From Gammaproteobacteria bacterium (GTDB taxonomy: Bacteria > Pseudomonadota > Gammaproteobacteria > Pseudomonadales > Pseudomonadaceae), in contig CAJCIO010000010.1 of the NCBI GenBank assembly GCA_903970465.1, positions 1-54,436 on the forward strand: a stretch of 54,436 nt of DNA, given 5' to 3'. Made by a program: the position numbers and the translations under genes. Under the pieces are notes generated by a model. That model was given only the letters and a program-made list of their open reading frames with translations. It ran no database searches and was not told where the DNA came from. This document shows, piece after piece, positions 13,374-21,055 of the stretch (the first letter of the stretch is position 1; every line of letters starts with the position of its first letter).

Positions 13374-14081
13374 TCAGGGATTTACCAGTACCGGCTTGTC
13401 GCGATAACGGTCTTTGAACGTGGACTCGAGGGCGGCCACCTTCGGCTGGTCGTTGATCATGATGTAGGGGCTGTAGGGATGCTGGGTCAGGTAATCCTGG
13501 TGATAACCCTCGGCCGGATAGAAGCCCTTGAGGTCCTCGACCGTGGTCGCCAGCGGTTTGGACCAGGCCTTGGCGCCATTGAGCTGGGTGATATAGGCCT
13601 CGGCGATCTGCCGTTGGCCGGCATCGCTGGCGAATACCGTGGAGCGATACTGGGTGCCGCTGTCAGGGCCCTGACGATTCAGTTCGGTAGGGTCGTGGAC
13701 CACCGAGAAGTAGATCTGCAACAGTTGTCCATAGGTGACCTGGGTCGGATCGTAGGTCACCTGTACCGACTCGGCATGCCCTGTTTCGCCGCTGCCGACC
13801 TCTTCATAGTGAGCCGTCTGCGCCTGGCCGCCCGCATAGCCGGACACCGCCTGGGTCACGCCATTGACGTGCTGGAAGACACCCTGCACGCCCCAGAAGC
13901 AGCCGCCGGCAAACACGGCGGTCTCACTGTGGACGGTTTTGCCTGGGGTCTCGTCCTGCACTGGAGCAGGGATGATGACCGCTTGTTCAGCATGGGCAAT
14001 AGAGGCGCCCAGCAGCGCGGTGGCGAGGGCGCTCCATTGCAAGGGTTTGCGTAAACGGCGCCAGTTGCGGGCCAGATTCAT
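13374..14081 (-). CDS. msrA: Exported peptide-methionine (S)-S-oxide reductase MsrA
   Basis: Repairs methionine-S-sulfoxide in proteins. The catalytic GGCFWG motif is present (FAGGCFWGVQGVF), as are the conserved Tyr/Glu positions of YAGGQ and SGETGHAESV, and the QYRSTVF and EGYHQDYL signatures. The ATG at 14081 has a GGAGA about 9 nt upstream and gives a 235-aa protein with an N-terminal signal peptide (RRLRK, hydrophobic core, ASIAHA cleavage region). The enzyme should therefore act in the periplasm, unlike the usual cytoplasmic MsrA. It lies downstream of, and in the same direction as, the methionine-rich repeat protein at 14218-14493, a likely substrate. Electron supply in the periplasm is not explained by neighbouring genes. 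Confidence 0.9.
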   Translation of the reverse strand: MNLARNWRRLRKPLQWSALATALLGASIAHAEQAVIIPAPVQDETPGKTVHSETAVFAGGCFWGVQGVFQHVNGVTQAVSGYAGGQAQTAHYEEVGSGETGHAESVQVTYDPTQVTYGQLLQIYFSVVHDPTELNRQGPDSGTQYRSTVFASDAGQRQIAEAYITQLNGAKAWSKPLATTVEDLKGFYPAEGYHQDYLTQHPYSPYIMINDQPKVAALESTFKDRYRDKPVLVNP

Positions 14082-14129
14082 GATGTTGATCTCCAAGCGA
14101 CGAAGGGTGGTGATCTTGCGAACGTTATC

Positions 14130-14197
14130 GCGGCCAGAGCCCGCGCCCACAGCTGCGCGCTTCCTCCAGTGGGGGCGGCTCTGCCCGCGAAGAGGCC
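14130..14197. repeat. Degenerate REP-like palindrome between msrA and the MxKDx gene
   Basis: Imperfect inverted repeat with an AGAGCCCGCGCCCAC left arm and a GTGGGGGCGGCTCT right arm, followed by CCCGCGAAGAGGCC. Composition and the GCGAAGAGGCC end resemble the Pseudomonas extragenic palindromes seen at 44064, 46421 and 50241. It could attenuate transcription between the two genes. Confidence 0.45.
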
Positions 14198-14217
14198 CGT
14201 AGACGTTGAGCAACTGA

Positions 14218-14493
14218 TTACTGGGTCATGCCATCTTTAGGCATAGCATCTTTTTTCATACTGCCCTGGCTCTTAGAATCAGGGCTCATGGTGGTGTCTT
14301 TTTTCATGGCACCTTTGCTCATGGTGTCCTTGTGCATCGCATCTTTGGACATCGCATCCTTGGACATGCTGCCGCTGTCTTTGCTCATGCTGCCCTGCGG
14401 CGTGGCGTCCTTGCTCATGGCATCGGCGGCAAAAACGCTCGCGGTGCCCATGGCCAGGAACAGGGTCAATGCGGTAGTCGTCAGCTTGTTCAT
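14218..14493 (-). CDS. Exported methionine-rich pentapeptide MxKDx repeat protein
   Basis: A 91-aa protein starting at the ATG at 14493 (MNKLTTTALTLFLAMG...), with a clear signal peptide ending near SVFAA. The mature ~70 residues are about ten imperfect pentapeptides of the form [AST]-M-[SKHP]-K-[DG], with eleven methionines (about 16%), many Lys and Asp, and no Cys. This matches the family known as MXKDX pentapeptide repeat proteins, whose biochemical function is not firmly established. Methionine-rich periplasmic peptides such as MrpX of Azospira act as sacrificial oxidant sinks that are recycled by methionine sulfoxide reductase. The exported MsrA next door supports the same role here, which is inference. 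The 15-bp repeat structure suggests growth by tandem duplication. Confidence 0.85.
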   Translation of the reverse strand: MNKLTTTALTLFLAMGTASVFAADAMSKDATPQGSMSKDSGSMSKDAMSKDAMHKDTMSKGAMKKDTTMSPDSKSQGSMKKDAMPKDGMTQ

Positions 14494-14648
14494 TTTTTTC
14501 TCCGAAGGGTAGATGGCGCCAGGTGGCGTGCAGCTATAGTCGCCGCACGCCGCTCGCCAAATCCTCACGCAGAGTTAAATTAAATGTGATAACTCCCAGG
14601 GCCGTTCTTGGCCACAATGGACTTTTCAAAGAGGCGGGAATCAGTCGA

Positions 14649-15386
14649 ATGGACCGGACCAAGCGGGTACTGATCGTAGAAGACGATGCACACATCGCCG
14701 ACTTGCTGCGCCTGCACCTCAAGGACGAAGGTTACGAGGTGGAACACGCCAGCGACGGCAATAAAGGGATGCAGCTGCTGGAACAGCAGAGTTGGGACGC
14801 GCTGGTGCTGGACTTGATGCTGCCCGGTGTCGATGGCCTGGAGATCTGCAAGCGCGCCCGGGCCATGGCCAGCTACACGCCGATCATCATTATCAGTGCC
14901 CGCTCCAGTGAAGTGCACCGCATCCTCGGCCTGGAACTGGGCGCGGACGATTACCAGGCCAAGCCGTTTTCCATGCTCGAACTGGTGGCCAGGGTACGCG
15001 CCCTGTTGCGCCGCACCGATGCCTTGGCCCGTAACGCCCGGCTGGAATCCGGCCTGCTGGAAAGCCACGGCGTGGCCATCGATCCGCTGGCCCGCGAGTC
15101 CTTCCTGCATGGCAAGGCACTGGGTCTGACGCCGCGGGAGTTCGATCTGTTGTACTTCTTTGCCCGGCACCCTGACAAAGTCTTCTCGCGCATGGATCTG
15201 CTCAATGAGGTGTGGGGTTATCAGCACGATGGTTACGAGCACACAGTGAATACCCACATCAACCGGCTACGCACCAAGATCGAAGCCGACCCAGCCAACC
15301 CTCAGCGAATCCTCACGGTTTGGGGTCGGGGCTACAAATTCAGCGCCAACCCTGCGGTTGGCGTACATCCCGAGGTCCTGTCGTGA
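14649..15386 (+). CDS. OmpR-family two-component response regulator
   Basis: A 245-aa DNA-binding response regulator. The receiver domain starts MDRTKRVLIVEDDAH, with acidic pocket Glu11/Asp12/Asp13, phosphoacceptor Asp55 in LVLDLMLPGVDG, and the conserved Lys in ADDYQAKPFS. The C-terminal winged helix ends in VNTHINRLRTKIE ... TVWGRGYKF, typical of OmpR/PhoB regulators. The ATG at 14649 gives the standard N-terminus; longer in-frame starts lack family similarity. It is divergent from the MxKDx gene across 155 bp, which makes that gene and msrA plausible targets. It overlaps the downstream kinase gene. Confidence 0.93.
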   Translation: MDRTKRVLIVEDDAHIADLLRLHLKDEGYEVEHASDGNKGMQLLEQQSWDALVLDLMLPGVDGLEICKRARAMASYTPIIIISARSSEVHRILGLELGADDYQAKPFSMLELVARVRALLRRTDALARNARLESGLLESHGVAIDPLARESFLHGKALGLTPREFDLLYFFARHPDKVFSRMDLLNEVWGYQHDGYEHTVNTHINRLRTKIEADPANPQRILTVWGRGYKFSANPAVGVHPEVLS

Positions 15387-16846
15387 AACACCTGAGCCTG
15401 ACACAGCGGCTATCGCTGGTGTTTGCTGTGCTGTTGATTGCCTGCAGCGGCGTCTCGGTGTGGTTGCAGATCAACGCCAACAAGCGCCATGAACAAGAGG
15501 TCGTCCAAGCGTTATCCACAGGCCTGGCGGGTCATATCGCGGCCACTGCTCAGTTGATGGACATCGACGGCTGGCGGCCCGATGCGGTGCGCCAGTTGTT
15601 CGATAAACTGATGGCCGTGAATCCCTCCGTCGAGGTGTACCTGCTGTCCGGCGACGGCAGGATTGTCGGCAACGCCGCCCCTGAAGGGCGTCTGCAACTG
15701 CAGCGGGTCGACCTTGCGCCTATCAAACGCTTGCTCGGTGGTGCCCCTTTGCCGGTACTGGGCGACGACCCGCGTAATCCACAGGCGCAGAAAGTCTTCA
15801 GCGCGGCACCAGTGACGGTTGCCGGGCGCGAAGCGGGTTACGTGTATGTGGTCCTGCAGGGCGAAGCACGCGAGGCTTTGGCTGCGGCTTTATCCACAGA
15901 CTCGGTACTGCGGGCGACGCTCTGGGCCATGGCGCTGATGGCGCTGTTCACTTTGATCATGGGCTTGGTTGCCTTCCGTTTGATCACGCGCCCATTGCGC
16001 CAGCTGACCCAGGCTGTGGGTAACTTCGATCCTCATGGCGAGGCGGCCGCCGCACTGGTGGACAACCGCGAGCAATTTGTCCACAGGGACGAAATAGGTA
16101 CGCTGCGCGGTGCCTTCGCGTTGATGGGGCAGCGCCTCACGCAGCAATGGCGGGAATTATCTGCGCAGGATCAGCAGCGCCGGGACATGGTCGCCAACAT
16201 CTCCCACGACCTGCGCACCCCGCTTACCTCCCTGCACGGCTATCTGGAAACCTTGCGCCTCAAGGACCAGACCCTCAGCCTTGAAGAACGTCGTCATTAT
16301 CTGGATATCGCCCTGGGCCAAAGCAGCAAGGTCGGACGCCTGGCCCAGGAATTGTTCGAGCTGGCACGCCTTGAGTCCGGCTTGGTGCACCCTGAACTCG
16401 AACCTTTCGCCCTGCCCGATCTGGTGCAGGACGTGATGCAGAAGTTCGAGTTGGCGGCCGAGGCACGGCAGCAACGCCTTTCAGTGGAAATGCCACCCGC
16501 GCTTCCAGCGGTGCGCGCCGACCTGGGCATGATAGAGCGGGTGCTGACCAACCTGCTCGACAACGCCATCCGCCATAACCCGGCCGGCACGCATATTCGG
16601 GTGCGCATGCAGGCGCAGTTGCCGATGGTTCGGGTCGAAGTGGCCGACAGCGGCCAAGGCCTGTCACCCCAAGTGCGCAAAGGGCTGTTCACCAGGGCCT
16701 CGGCCTTGCAGCGGATACCCGGAGAGAGCGGCGGCCTGGGGCTGATCATCGTCCAGCGGATGCTGCAATTGCATGGCAGTGAAGTTCAGTTGGTCGAGGC
16801 CGTTCAGCCGGGGACGGTATTCCGCTTTCATCTGCAGGCCGCCTGA
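15383..16846 (+). CDS. Two-component sensor histidine kinase
   Basis: A 487-aa inner-membrane kinase, partner of the upstream regulator; the GTG start overlaps that gene's stop (GTGA) and has a GAGG upstream. The layout is TM1 (about 8-28), a periplasmic sensor region (about 29-175), TM2 (about 179-199), HAMP, then HisKA with phosphoacceptor His275 in NISHDLRTP. The HATPase domain has N-box LLDNAIRHNP (Asn394), DSGQGL and GGLGL. The signal is unknown; the periplasmic sensor plus the neighbouring exported MsrA and Met-rich protein suggest an envelope oxidant or redox cue, which is inference. The gene carries two perfect DnaA boxes (15512 and 15890). Confidence 0.93.
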   Translation: MKHLSLTQRLSLVFAVLLIACSGVSVWLQINANKRHEQEVVQALSTGLAGHIAATAQLMDIDGWRPDAVRQLFDKLMAVNPSVEVYLLSGDGRIVGNAAPEGRLQLQRVDLAPIKRLLGGAPLPVLGDDPRNPQAQKVFSAAPVTVAGREAGYVYVVLQGEAREALAAALSTDSVLRATLWAMALMALFTLIMGLVAFRLITRPLRQLTQAVGNFDPHGEAAAALVDNREQFVHRDEIGTLRGAFALMGQRLTQQWRELSAQDQQRRDMVANISHDLRTPLTSLHGYLETLRLKDQTLSLEERRHYLDIALGQSSKVGRLAQELFELARLESGLVHPELEPFALPDLVQDVMQKFELAAEARQQRLSVEMPPALPAVRADLGMIERVLTNLLDNAIRHNPAGTHIRVRMQAQLPMVRVEVADSGQGLSPQVRKGLFTRASALQRIPGESGGLGLIIVQRMLQLHGSEVQLVEAVQPGTVFRFHLQAA

Positions 16847-16886
16847 GGGGGTTTGATCGGGGGTATTGTGAGATGTGTAAACAAAA

Positions 16887-16911
16887 GCTAATAATAGGCA
16901 TTATCATTAGC
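16887..16911. promoter_or_regulatory. Fur box upstream of the ECF sigma gene
   Basis: The 19-mer at 16887-16905 (GCTAATAATAGGCATTATC) matches the classic Fur consensus GATAATGATAATCATTATC at 15 of 19 positions. The 25-bp segment is itself a strong dyad, so an overlapping second register on the other strand is equally good. It ends 15 nt before the sigma start codon, the position expected for iron-dependent repression. Confidence 0.8.
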
Positions 16912-16925
16912 GCATCCTCATCTCC

Positions 16926-17432
16926 ATGCCCTCACTCCCCCATACCGACGCTGTCCAGCGCATCTACCACCAGCACCATCACTGGTTGCAGGGGTGGCTG
17001 AGGGGGCGATTGTCGTGCGCCAGCGATGCCGCCGATGTCGCCCACGATACATTCGTGCGGATGCTCAGCTCGCGCAGTGCCGATCAGATCCGCGAGCCGC
17101 GGGATTATCTGGCCACCGTCGCTCGGGGTCTGGTGATCGACCGTTATCGCCGGCGCGCGATTGAGTCGGCCTATTTGCAGAGCCTTGCCGCTCGCCCGGA
17201 ACAAGTGGCCCCTAGTGAAGAAGACAAAGCCATCATTCTCGACACGCTGGTCGCTGTGGATAAAGCCTTGGCGATGCTCGGTGCCCGCACGCAGCGGATT
17301 TTCCTGCTGTCGCAGCTTGACGGCCTGACTTATCAACAGATCGCCGCGCAGCTCGACGTCTCCTTGACGACGGTCAAGAAACACATGGTCCGCGCTTTCA
17401 CCGAGTGCACGCTGATCATGGCGGCGGCCTGA
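16926..17432 (+). CDS. FecI-type ECF sigma factor
   Basis: A 168-aa iron-starvation sigma factor. Region 2 contains ASDAADVAHDTFVRML, and region 4 the helix-turn-helix LDGLTYQQIAAQLDVSLTTVKKHM. With the FecR-like regulator directly after it and the TonB receptor with an N-terminal signalling domain downstream, it forms a cell-surface signalling cassette for ferric siderophore uptake. A Fur box overlaps its promoter region. A perfect DnaA box lies at 17255-17263. It should direct RNA polymerase to the receptor promoter when the ligand is bound. Confidence 0.93.
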   Translation: MPSLPHTDAVQRIYHQHHHWLQGWLRGRLSCASDAADVAHDTFVRMLSSRSADQIREPRDYLATVARGLVIDRYRRRAIESAYLQSLAARPEQVAPSEEDKAIILDTLVAVDKALAMLGARTQRIFLLSQLDGLTYQQIAAQLDVSLTTVKKHMVRAFTECTLIMAAA

Positions 17433-18377
17433 ATGGTCAGCCTGCCACAGCGCAAGATCGTTGAAGCGGCCGCGACCTGGTACGTGCAGTTCCAAAGCGA
17501 AGCGCCCAGCGACCGGCAGCGCGAAGCCTGGCAACGCTGGCTCGACAGCGACCCGGAGCATCGTCTGGCTTGGGAGCAAATGGAACGCATGCAGCGCCAA
17601 CTCGGCGCCCTGCCCCGCGAGGCCAGCCGTCGGGCGTTGTCGGCTGGTCAGCAGCGCCGCCAGGTGCTCAAGCTGCTCGCCCTGGCGGGCGCCACGGGTT
17701 ACCTGGGCTGGAGCGTGCAGGGTCGCATCAGCCCCTCGGCGTTGTGGGCCGACTACCGCACCGCAGTGGGCGCGCACCGCTCGATCGAATTGGCCGATGG
17801 CACCCGGGTCGAATTGAATACCGATACGGCTGTGGATATCTCCTATGATCCGCAACAACGGCTGATCAGATTGCTGCAGGGTGAAATTCTGGTCAGCACT
17901 GGCAAGCGCGGCGATCAACGCCCGCTCTATGTGGCCACACGCGAAGGACGAGTCCAGGCGTTGGGGACAGTTTTTTCCGTCCGGCAGTTATCCACAGCCA
18001 CCCGGGTCGGCGTGCTTGAAGACCAAGTGCGTCTGTTCCCACAGGATGCCTCTGCAGACGATCAACGCCTGAAAGCCGGTGAGAGCGCAGAGTTCGACCG
18101 CCAGCATGTTTCCCCTCACCAGACCTATGCCGCTTCCCAGACGGCCTGGGTCGTCGGCCAGTTGATCGTGCTGGATGCCACGCTTGGTGAAGTTGCCGCA
18201 GAGCTGGACCGCTATCGTCCGGGCTCGTTGCGCTGTGAGCCGCAGGCTGCCCGGCTGCGGGTATCGGGGACCTTCAAGGTGAATGACAGCGATGCGGTAC
18301 TGAGCAATCTGCAGGCGACATTGCCGATCAGCGTCAGCTATTTCACCCGTTATTGGGTCACCATCACGCATCGCTAA
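17433..18377 (+). CDS. FecR-type transmembrane anti-sigma regulator
   Basis: A 314-aa protein that relays ligand occupancy of the receptor to the sigma factor. The cytoplasmic N-terminal part has AATWYVQFQSEAPSDRQREAWQRWLDSDPEHRLAWEQME, here split as the AATWYV and WLDSDPEHR motifs of the FecR N-domain. A membrane helix follows (LLALAGATGYLGWSV), then the periplasmic FecR domain (ELADGTRVELNTDTAV ... QGEILV) and a C-terminal receptor-contact domain. Its ATG directly abuts the sigma stop, so translation is coupled. A perfect DnaA box lies at 17988-17996. Confidence 0.92.
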   Translation: MVSLPQRKIVEAAATWYVQFQSEAPSDRQREAWQRWLDSDPEHRLAWEQMERMQRQLGALPREASRRALSAGQQRRQVLKLLALAGATGYLGWSVQGRISPSALWADYRTAVGAHRSIELADGTRVELNTDTAVDISYDPQQRLIRLLQGEILVSTGKRGDQRPLYVATREGRVQALGTVFSVRQLSTATRVGVLEDQVRLFPQDASADDQRLKAGESAEFDRQHVSPHQTYAASQTAWVVGQLIVLDATLGEVAAELDRYRPGSLRCEPQAARLRVSGTFKVNDSDAVLSNLQATLPISVSYFTRYWVTITHR

Positions 18378-18551
18378 AGATGCCCGCTCCCACACAAATG
18401 GCGCTCACCCTGTCAGACCGGGCCCTGCCCAAGGATCTCTGGATCCAGAAATAATCCACAGGCCGGTTATCTTTTTCAAAGCTGGCGCGGCCCTACAGAT
18501 AACCGCGAATAAACGCGAACGTCTGTCACCTTTCCAGAGCCGAAAAACACC

Positions 18552-20999
18552 ATGCGCTTTCCCCCAGTGACTTTGTCTGCCCGCCGGCATCTTTCGCGAC
18601 ACTGCGTTGCCTATGCCCTGCTGATCAGCAGTACCAGCCTGTTGCCGCTGCTCAGCAGCGGTGCCTACGCCGCGAGTGCCACGCAAAGTTACACCATCGC
18701 CGCCGGCCCGCTGGACAAGGCCTTGAGCCAGTTTGCCGCCTCGGCTGACGTGATGCTTTCGTTCGCGCCCGGGCAGACAGCCAATCGCCGTACCTCAGGG
18801 TTGCAGGGGAGCTATTCGCTGGATCAGGGTTTCGCCACGCTCCTGCAAGGCTCCGGTTTGCAGGCCGTCAGCCAGGCGCCGGGGAGCTATGTATTACAGG
18901 CCGTGCCTGCCAGTGACACGATCAATCTCGCGCCGACCCGTATCGAATCTTCCGCGCCGGGTATACAGGGGCAATACGCCGAGCCTGATGTGGGCTACAA
19001 GGCCGACCGCAGCCGCGCCGCTACCAAGACCAGTACGGCCCTGTCGGAGACTCCACGTTCGGTCTCGGTAGTTACCGCGCAGCGCATGAAGGACCAAAAA
19101 TCCCAGAGCCTCACTGAAGTGCTCGGCTATGTGCCAGGTATCTTCGCGCCGCCCTTCGCGGCTGGCGACAGCCTGGCCGGTGACCTGTTCTTTATCCGCG
19201 GCTTCAACGCCACCGACTACGGTTACGGCCTGCTACGCGATGGCCTGCGAGTGCAAGGCAACCGCTATGACACCACCACCGAACCCTATGGTCTGGAGCG
19301 GGTCGAGATCTTCCGCGGTCCGTCGTCCATTCTCTATGGCGAAAACGCCCCGGGCGGATTGGTCAACCTGGTCAGCAAACGGCCGACCGCCGAGCCCCAG
19401 GGCGAGGTGCAACTGGGCTACGGCAGCAACAATCGCCGCCAGTTGGGTATCGATGTGTCCGGGCCGCTGAACGATAGCGGCACTGTGCTAGGGCGGATGG
19501 TGATGTTCGGTCGTGAATCCGACACCCAGACCGATCACGTACCGGACGATCGCCTGTACGTGGCGCCGTCGATGACCCTCAACTTCGACGACTACAACAG
19601 CCTGACTTTGCTGGCCAACTACCAGAAGGACCACACCAATCTCGAGCTGGGGCTGCCGGCCGCAGGCACCCTGCTGGACAACCCCAATGGCAAGCTGAGC
19701 AAGCACACCATGCTGGGCGATCCGGACTGGAACCACTTCAAGCGCGAGACCTGGAGCGGCGGATACGAATTTATCCACAGTTTCAATGACGATTGGCAGT
19801 TCCGCCAGAACTCGCGGTTCATGGAATCGCGCATCGATCGTCACGAAACCTGGCCAACCGCCCTGAACAACGGTGGCTATGGCACCAACGTAACCATGAC
19901 CGCCTATGATCGGGATAACGAGTCGACGGTTTACTCTGTGGATAACCAGCTGGAAGGCAAGTTCGCCCTCGGACCTGTGGATAACACTTTGTTGCTCGGC
20001 GCCAGCCATGACCGCACTGCGTTCAATCAGGACTGGGACGCAGGGTTTGGGGGTGTCATCAATGTCTTCAACCCTGTGTATACGCGCACGCCAACGACAC
20101 CGGTGCACGTGCAGAACACACTCCTCGATCAGGAGATGAACGGGGTTTATGCACAGCTCCACAGCAAGTATGACCACTGGATCATGCTGTTGGGTGGGCG
20201 CCAGGACTGGGTCGACAGTGATTTTCGCGACAAGGTCAGCCCGGCCAGCGACATCAGTTCCACCGATCAGAAGTTCACCTATCAGGGCGGCTTGATGTAC
20301 GCCTTTGATAACGGTGTCACGCCGTATATCAGCTATTCGACGGCGTTCGTGCCCGTGCAGCAGATCTCCAATGCCGGCGCGCCGCTCAATCCGATCACCA
20401 GCCGCCAGTACGAAGTCGGGATGAAGATCGAGCCGATTGGCTGGGACACCTCGATCACCGCATCCGTGTACGATCTGTTGAAGAAAGACGACACCTATCT
20501 GGATTCAACCACCAATACTTATCGCCAGGTCGGCCAAAGCCGTTCCAAGGGCATGGAGTTGGAAGTCAACAGCGACATCACCGCTCACCTCAACCTAGTG
20601 GCCTCTTACAGCTACACCGATGCGCGCATCACCAAGGACAAGGCCGGCTCGATCGTCGAAGGCAAGCAGATGACCGGCGTGCCGCGCAACCAAGCCTCGG
20701 TCTGGGCCAAATACCGCTTCCTCGATGGCTACCTCAATGGCCTGCATGTCGGCGCCGGGGTGCGCTATTTCGACAGCACCTTCTCGTACACCGGCTCGAG
20801 CCTGTACGGCAAGCTCGATGCCGGCGACGTGACGCTGGTGGACGCCAACGTCGGCTACCGCATCGACCCGCACTGGTCGGTGGACCTGAACGCGAAGAAC
20901 CTCTTCAACAAGGACTATGTGTCCGGTTGCAACGACGCCGGGCGATGCTACTGGGGCGACACTCGGACCCTGTTGGGGACGGTTTCCTACAACTGGTGA
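18552..20999 (+). CDS. TonB-dependent siderophore receptor with signalling (STN) domain
   Basis: An 815-aa outer-membrane receptor. A signal peptide (about residues 1-40) is followed by the secretin/TonB short N-terminal domain (about 47-115: YTIAAGPLDKALSQFA ... SYVLQ), which contacts FecR. The plug domain contains RSVSVVTAQRM and ILYGENAPGGLVNLVSKRP, and a 22-strand barrel ends in the aromatic residue of TVSYNW. Features match the FpvA/FoxA/FhuE siderophore-receptor class; the ligand cannot be read from the sequence. No siderophore biosynthesis gene is nearby, so the ligand may be a foreign siderophore. Three perfect DnaA boxes fall inside the gene (19771, 19937, 19976). Confidence 0.93.
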   Translation: MRFPPVTLSARRHLSRHCVAYALLISSTSLLPLLSSGAYAASATQSYTIAAGPLDKALSQFAASADVMLSFAPGQTANRRTSGLQGSYSLDQGFATLLQGSGLQAVSQAPGSYVLQAVPASDTINLAPTRIESSAPGIQGQYAEPDVGYKADRSRAATKTSTALSETPRSVSVVTAQRMKDQKSQSLTEVLGYVPGIFAPPFAAGDSLAGDLFFIRGFNATDYGYGLLRDGLRVQGNRYDTTTEPYGLERVEIFRGPSSILYGENAPGGLVNLVSKRPTAEPQGEVQLGYGSNNRRQLGIDVSGPLNDSGTVLGRMVMFGRESDTQTDHVPDDRLYVAPSMTLNFDDYNSLTLLANYQKDHTNLELGLPAAGTLLDNPNGKLSKHTMLGDPDWNHFKRETWSGGYEFIHSFNDDWQFRQNSRFMESRIDRHETWPTALNNGGYGTNVTMTAYDRDNESTVYSVDNQLEGKFALGPVDNTLLLGASHDRTAFNQDWDAGFGGVINVFNPVYTRTPTTPVHVQNTLLDQEMNGVYAQLHSKYDHWIMLLGGRQDWVDSDFRDKVSPASDISSTDQKFTYQGGLMYAFDNGVTPYISYSTAFVPVQQISNAGAPLNPITSRQYEVGMKIEPIGWDTSITASVYDLLKKDDTYLDSTTNTYRQVGQSRSKGMELEVNSDITAHLNLVASYSYTDARITKDKAGSIVEGKQMTGVPRNQASVWAKYRFLDGYLNGLHVGAGVRYFDSTFSYTGSSLYGKLDAGDVTLVDANVGYRIDPHWSVDLNAKNLFNKDYVSGCNDAGRCYWGDTRTLLGTVSYNW

Positions 21000-21014
21000 T
21001 GCATCACATACCCG

Positions 21015-21032
21015 GTGGGAGTCCTCTCCCAC
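21015..21032. terminator. Candidate hairpin between convergent TonB-receptor and mnmE genes
   Basis: A 7-bp perfect stem (GTGGGAG / CTCCCAC) with a TCCT loop lies 15 nt after the receptor stop, in the 56-bp convergent gap. It has no T-tract on either strand. The adjacent perfect DnaA box is at 21046-21054. Confidence 0.35.
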
Positions 21033-21055
21033 ACTGGAATCCAGGTGTGGATAAC

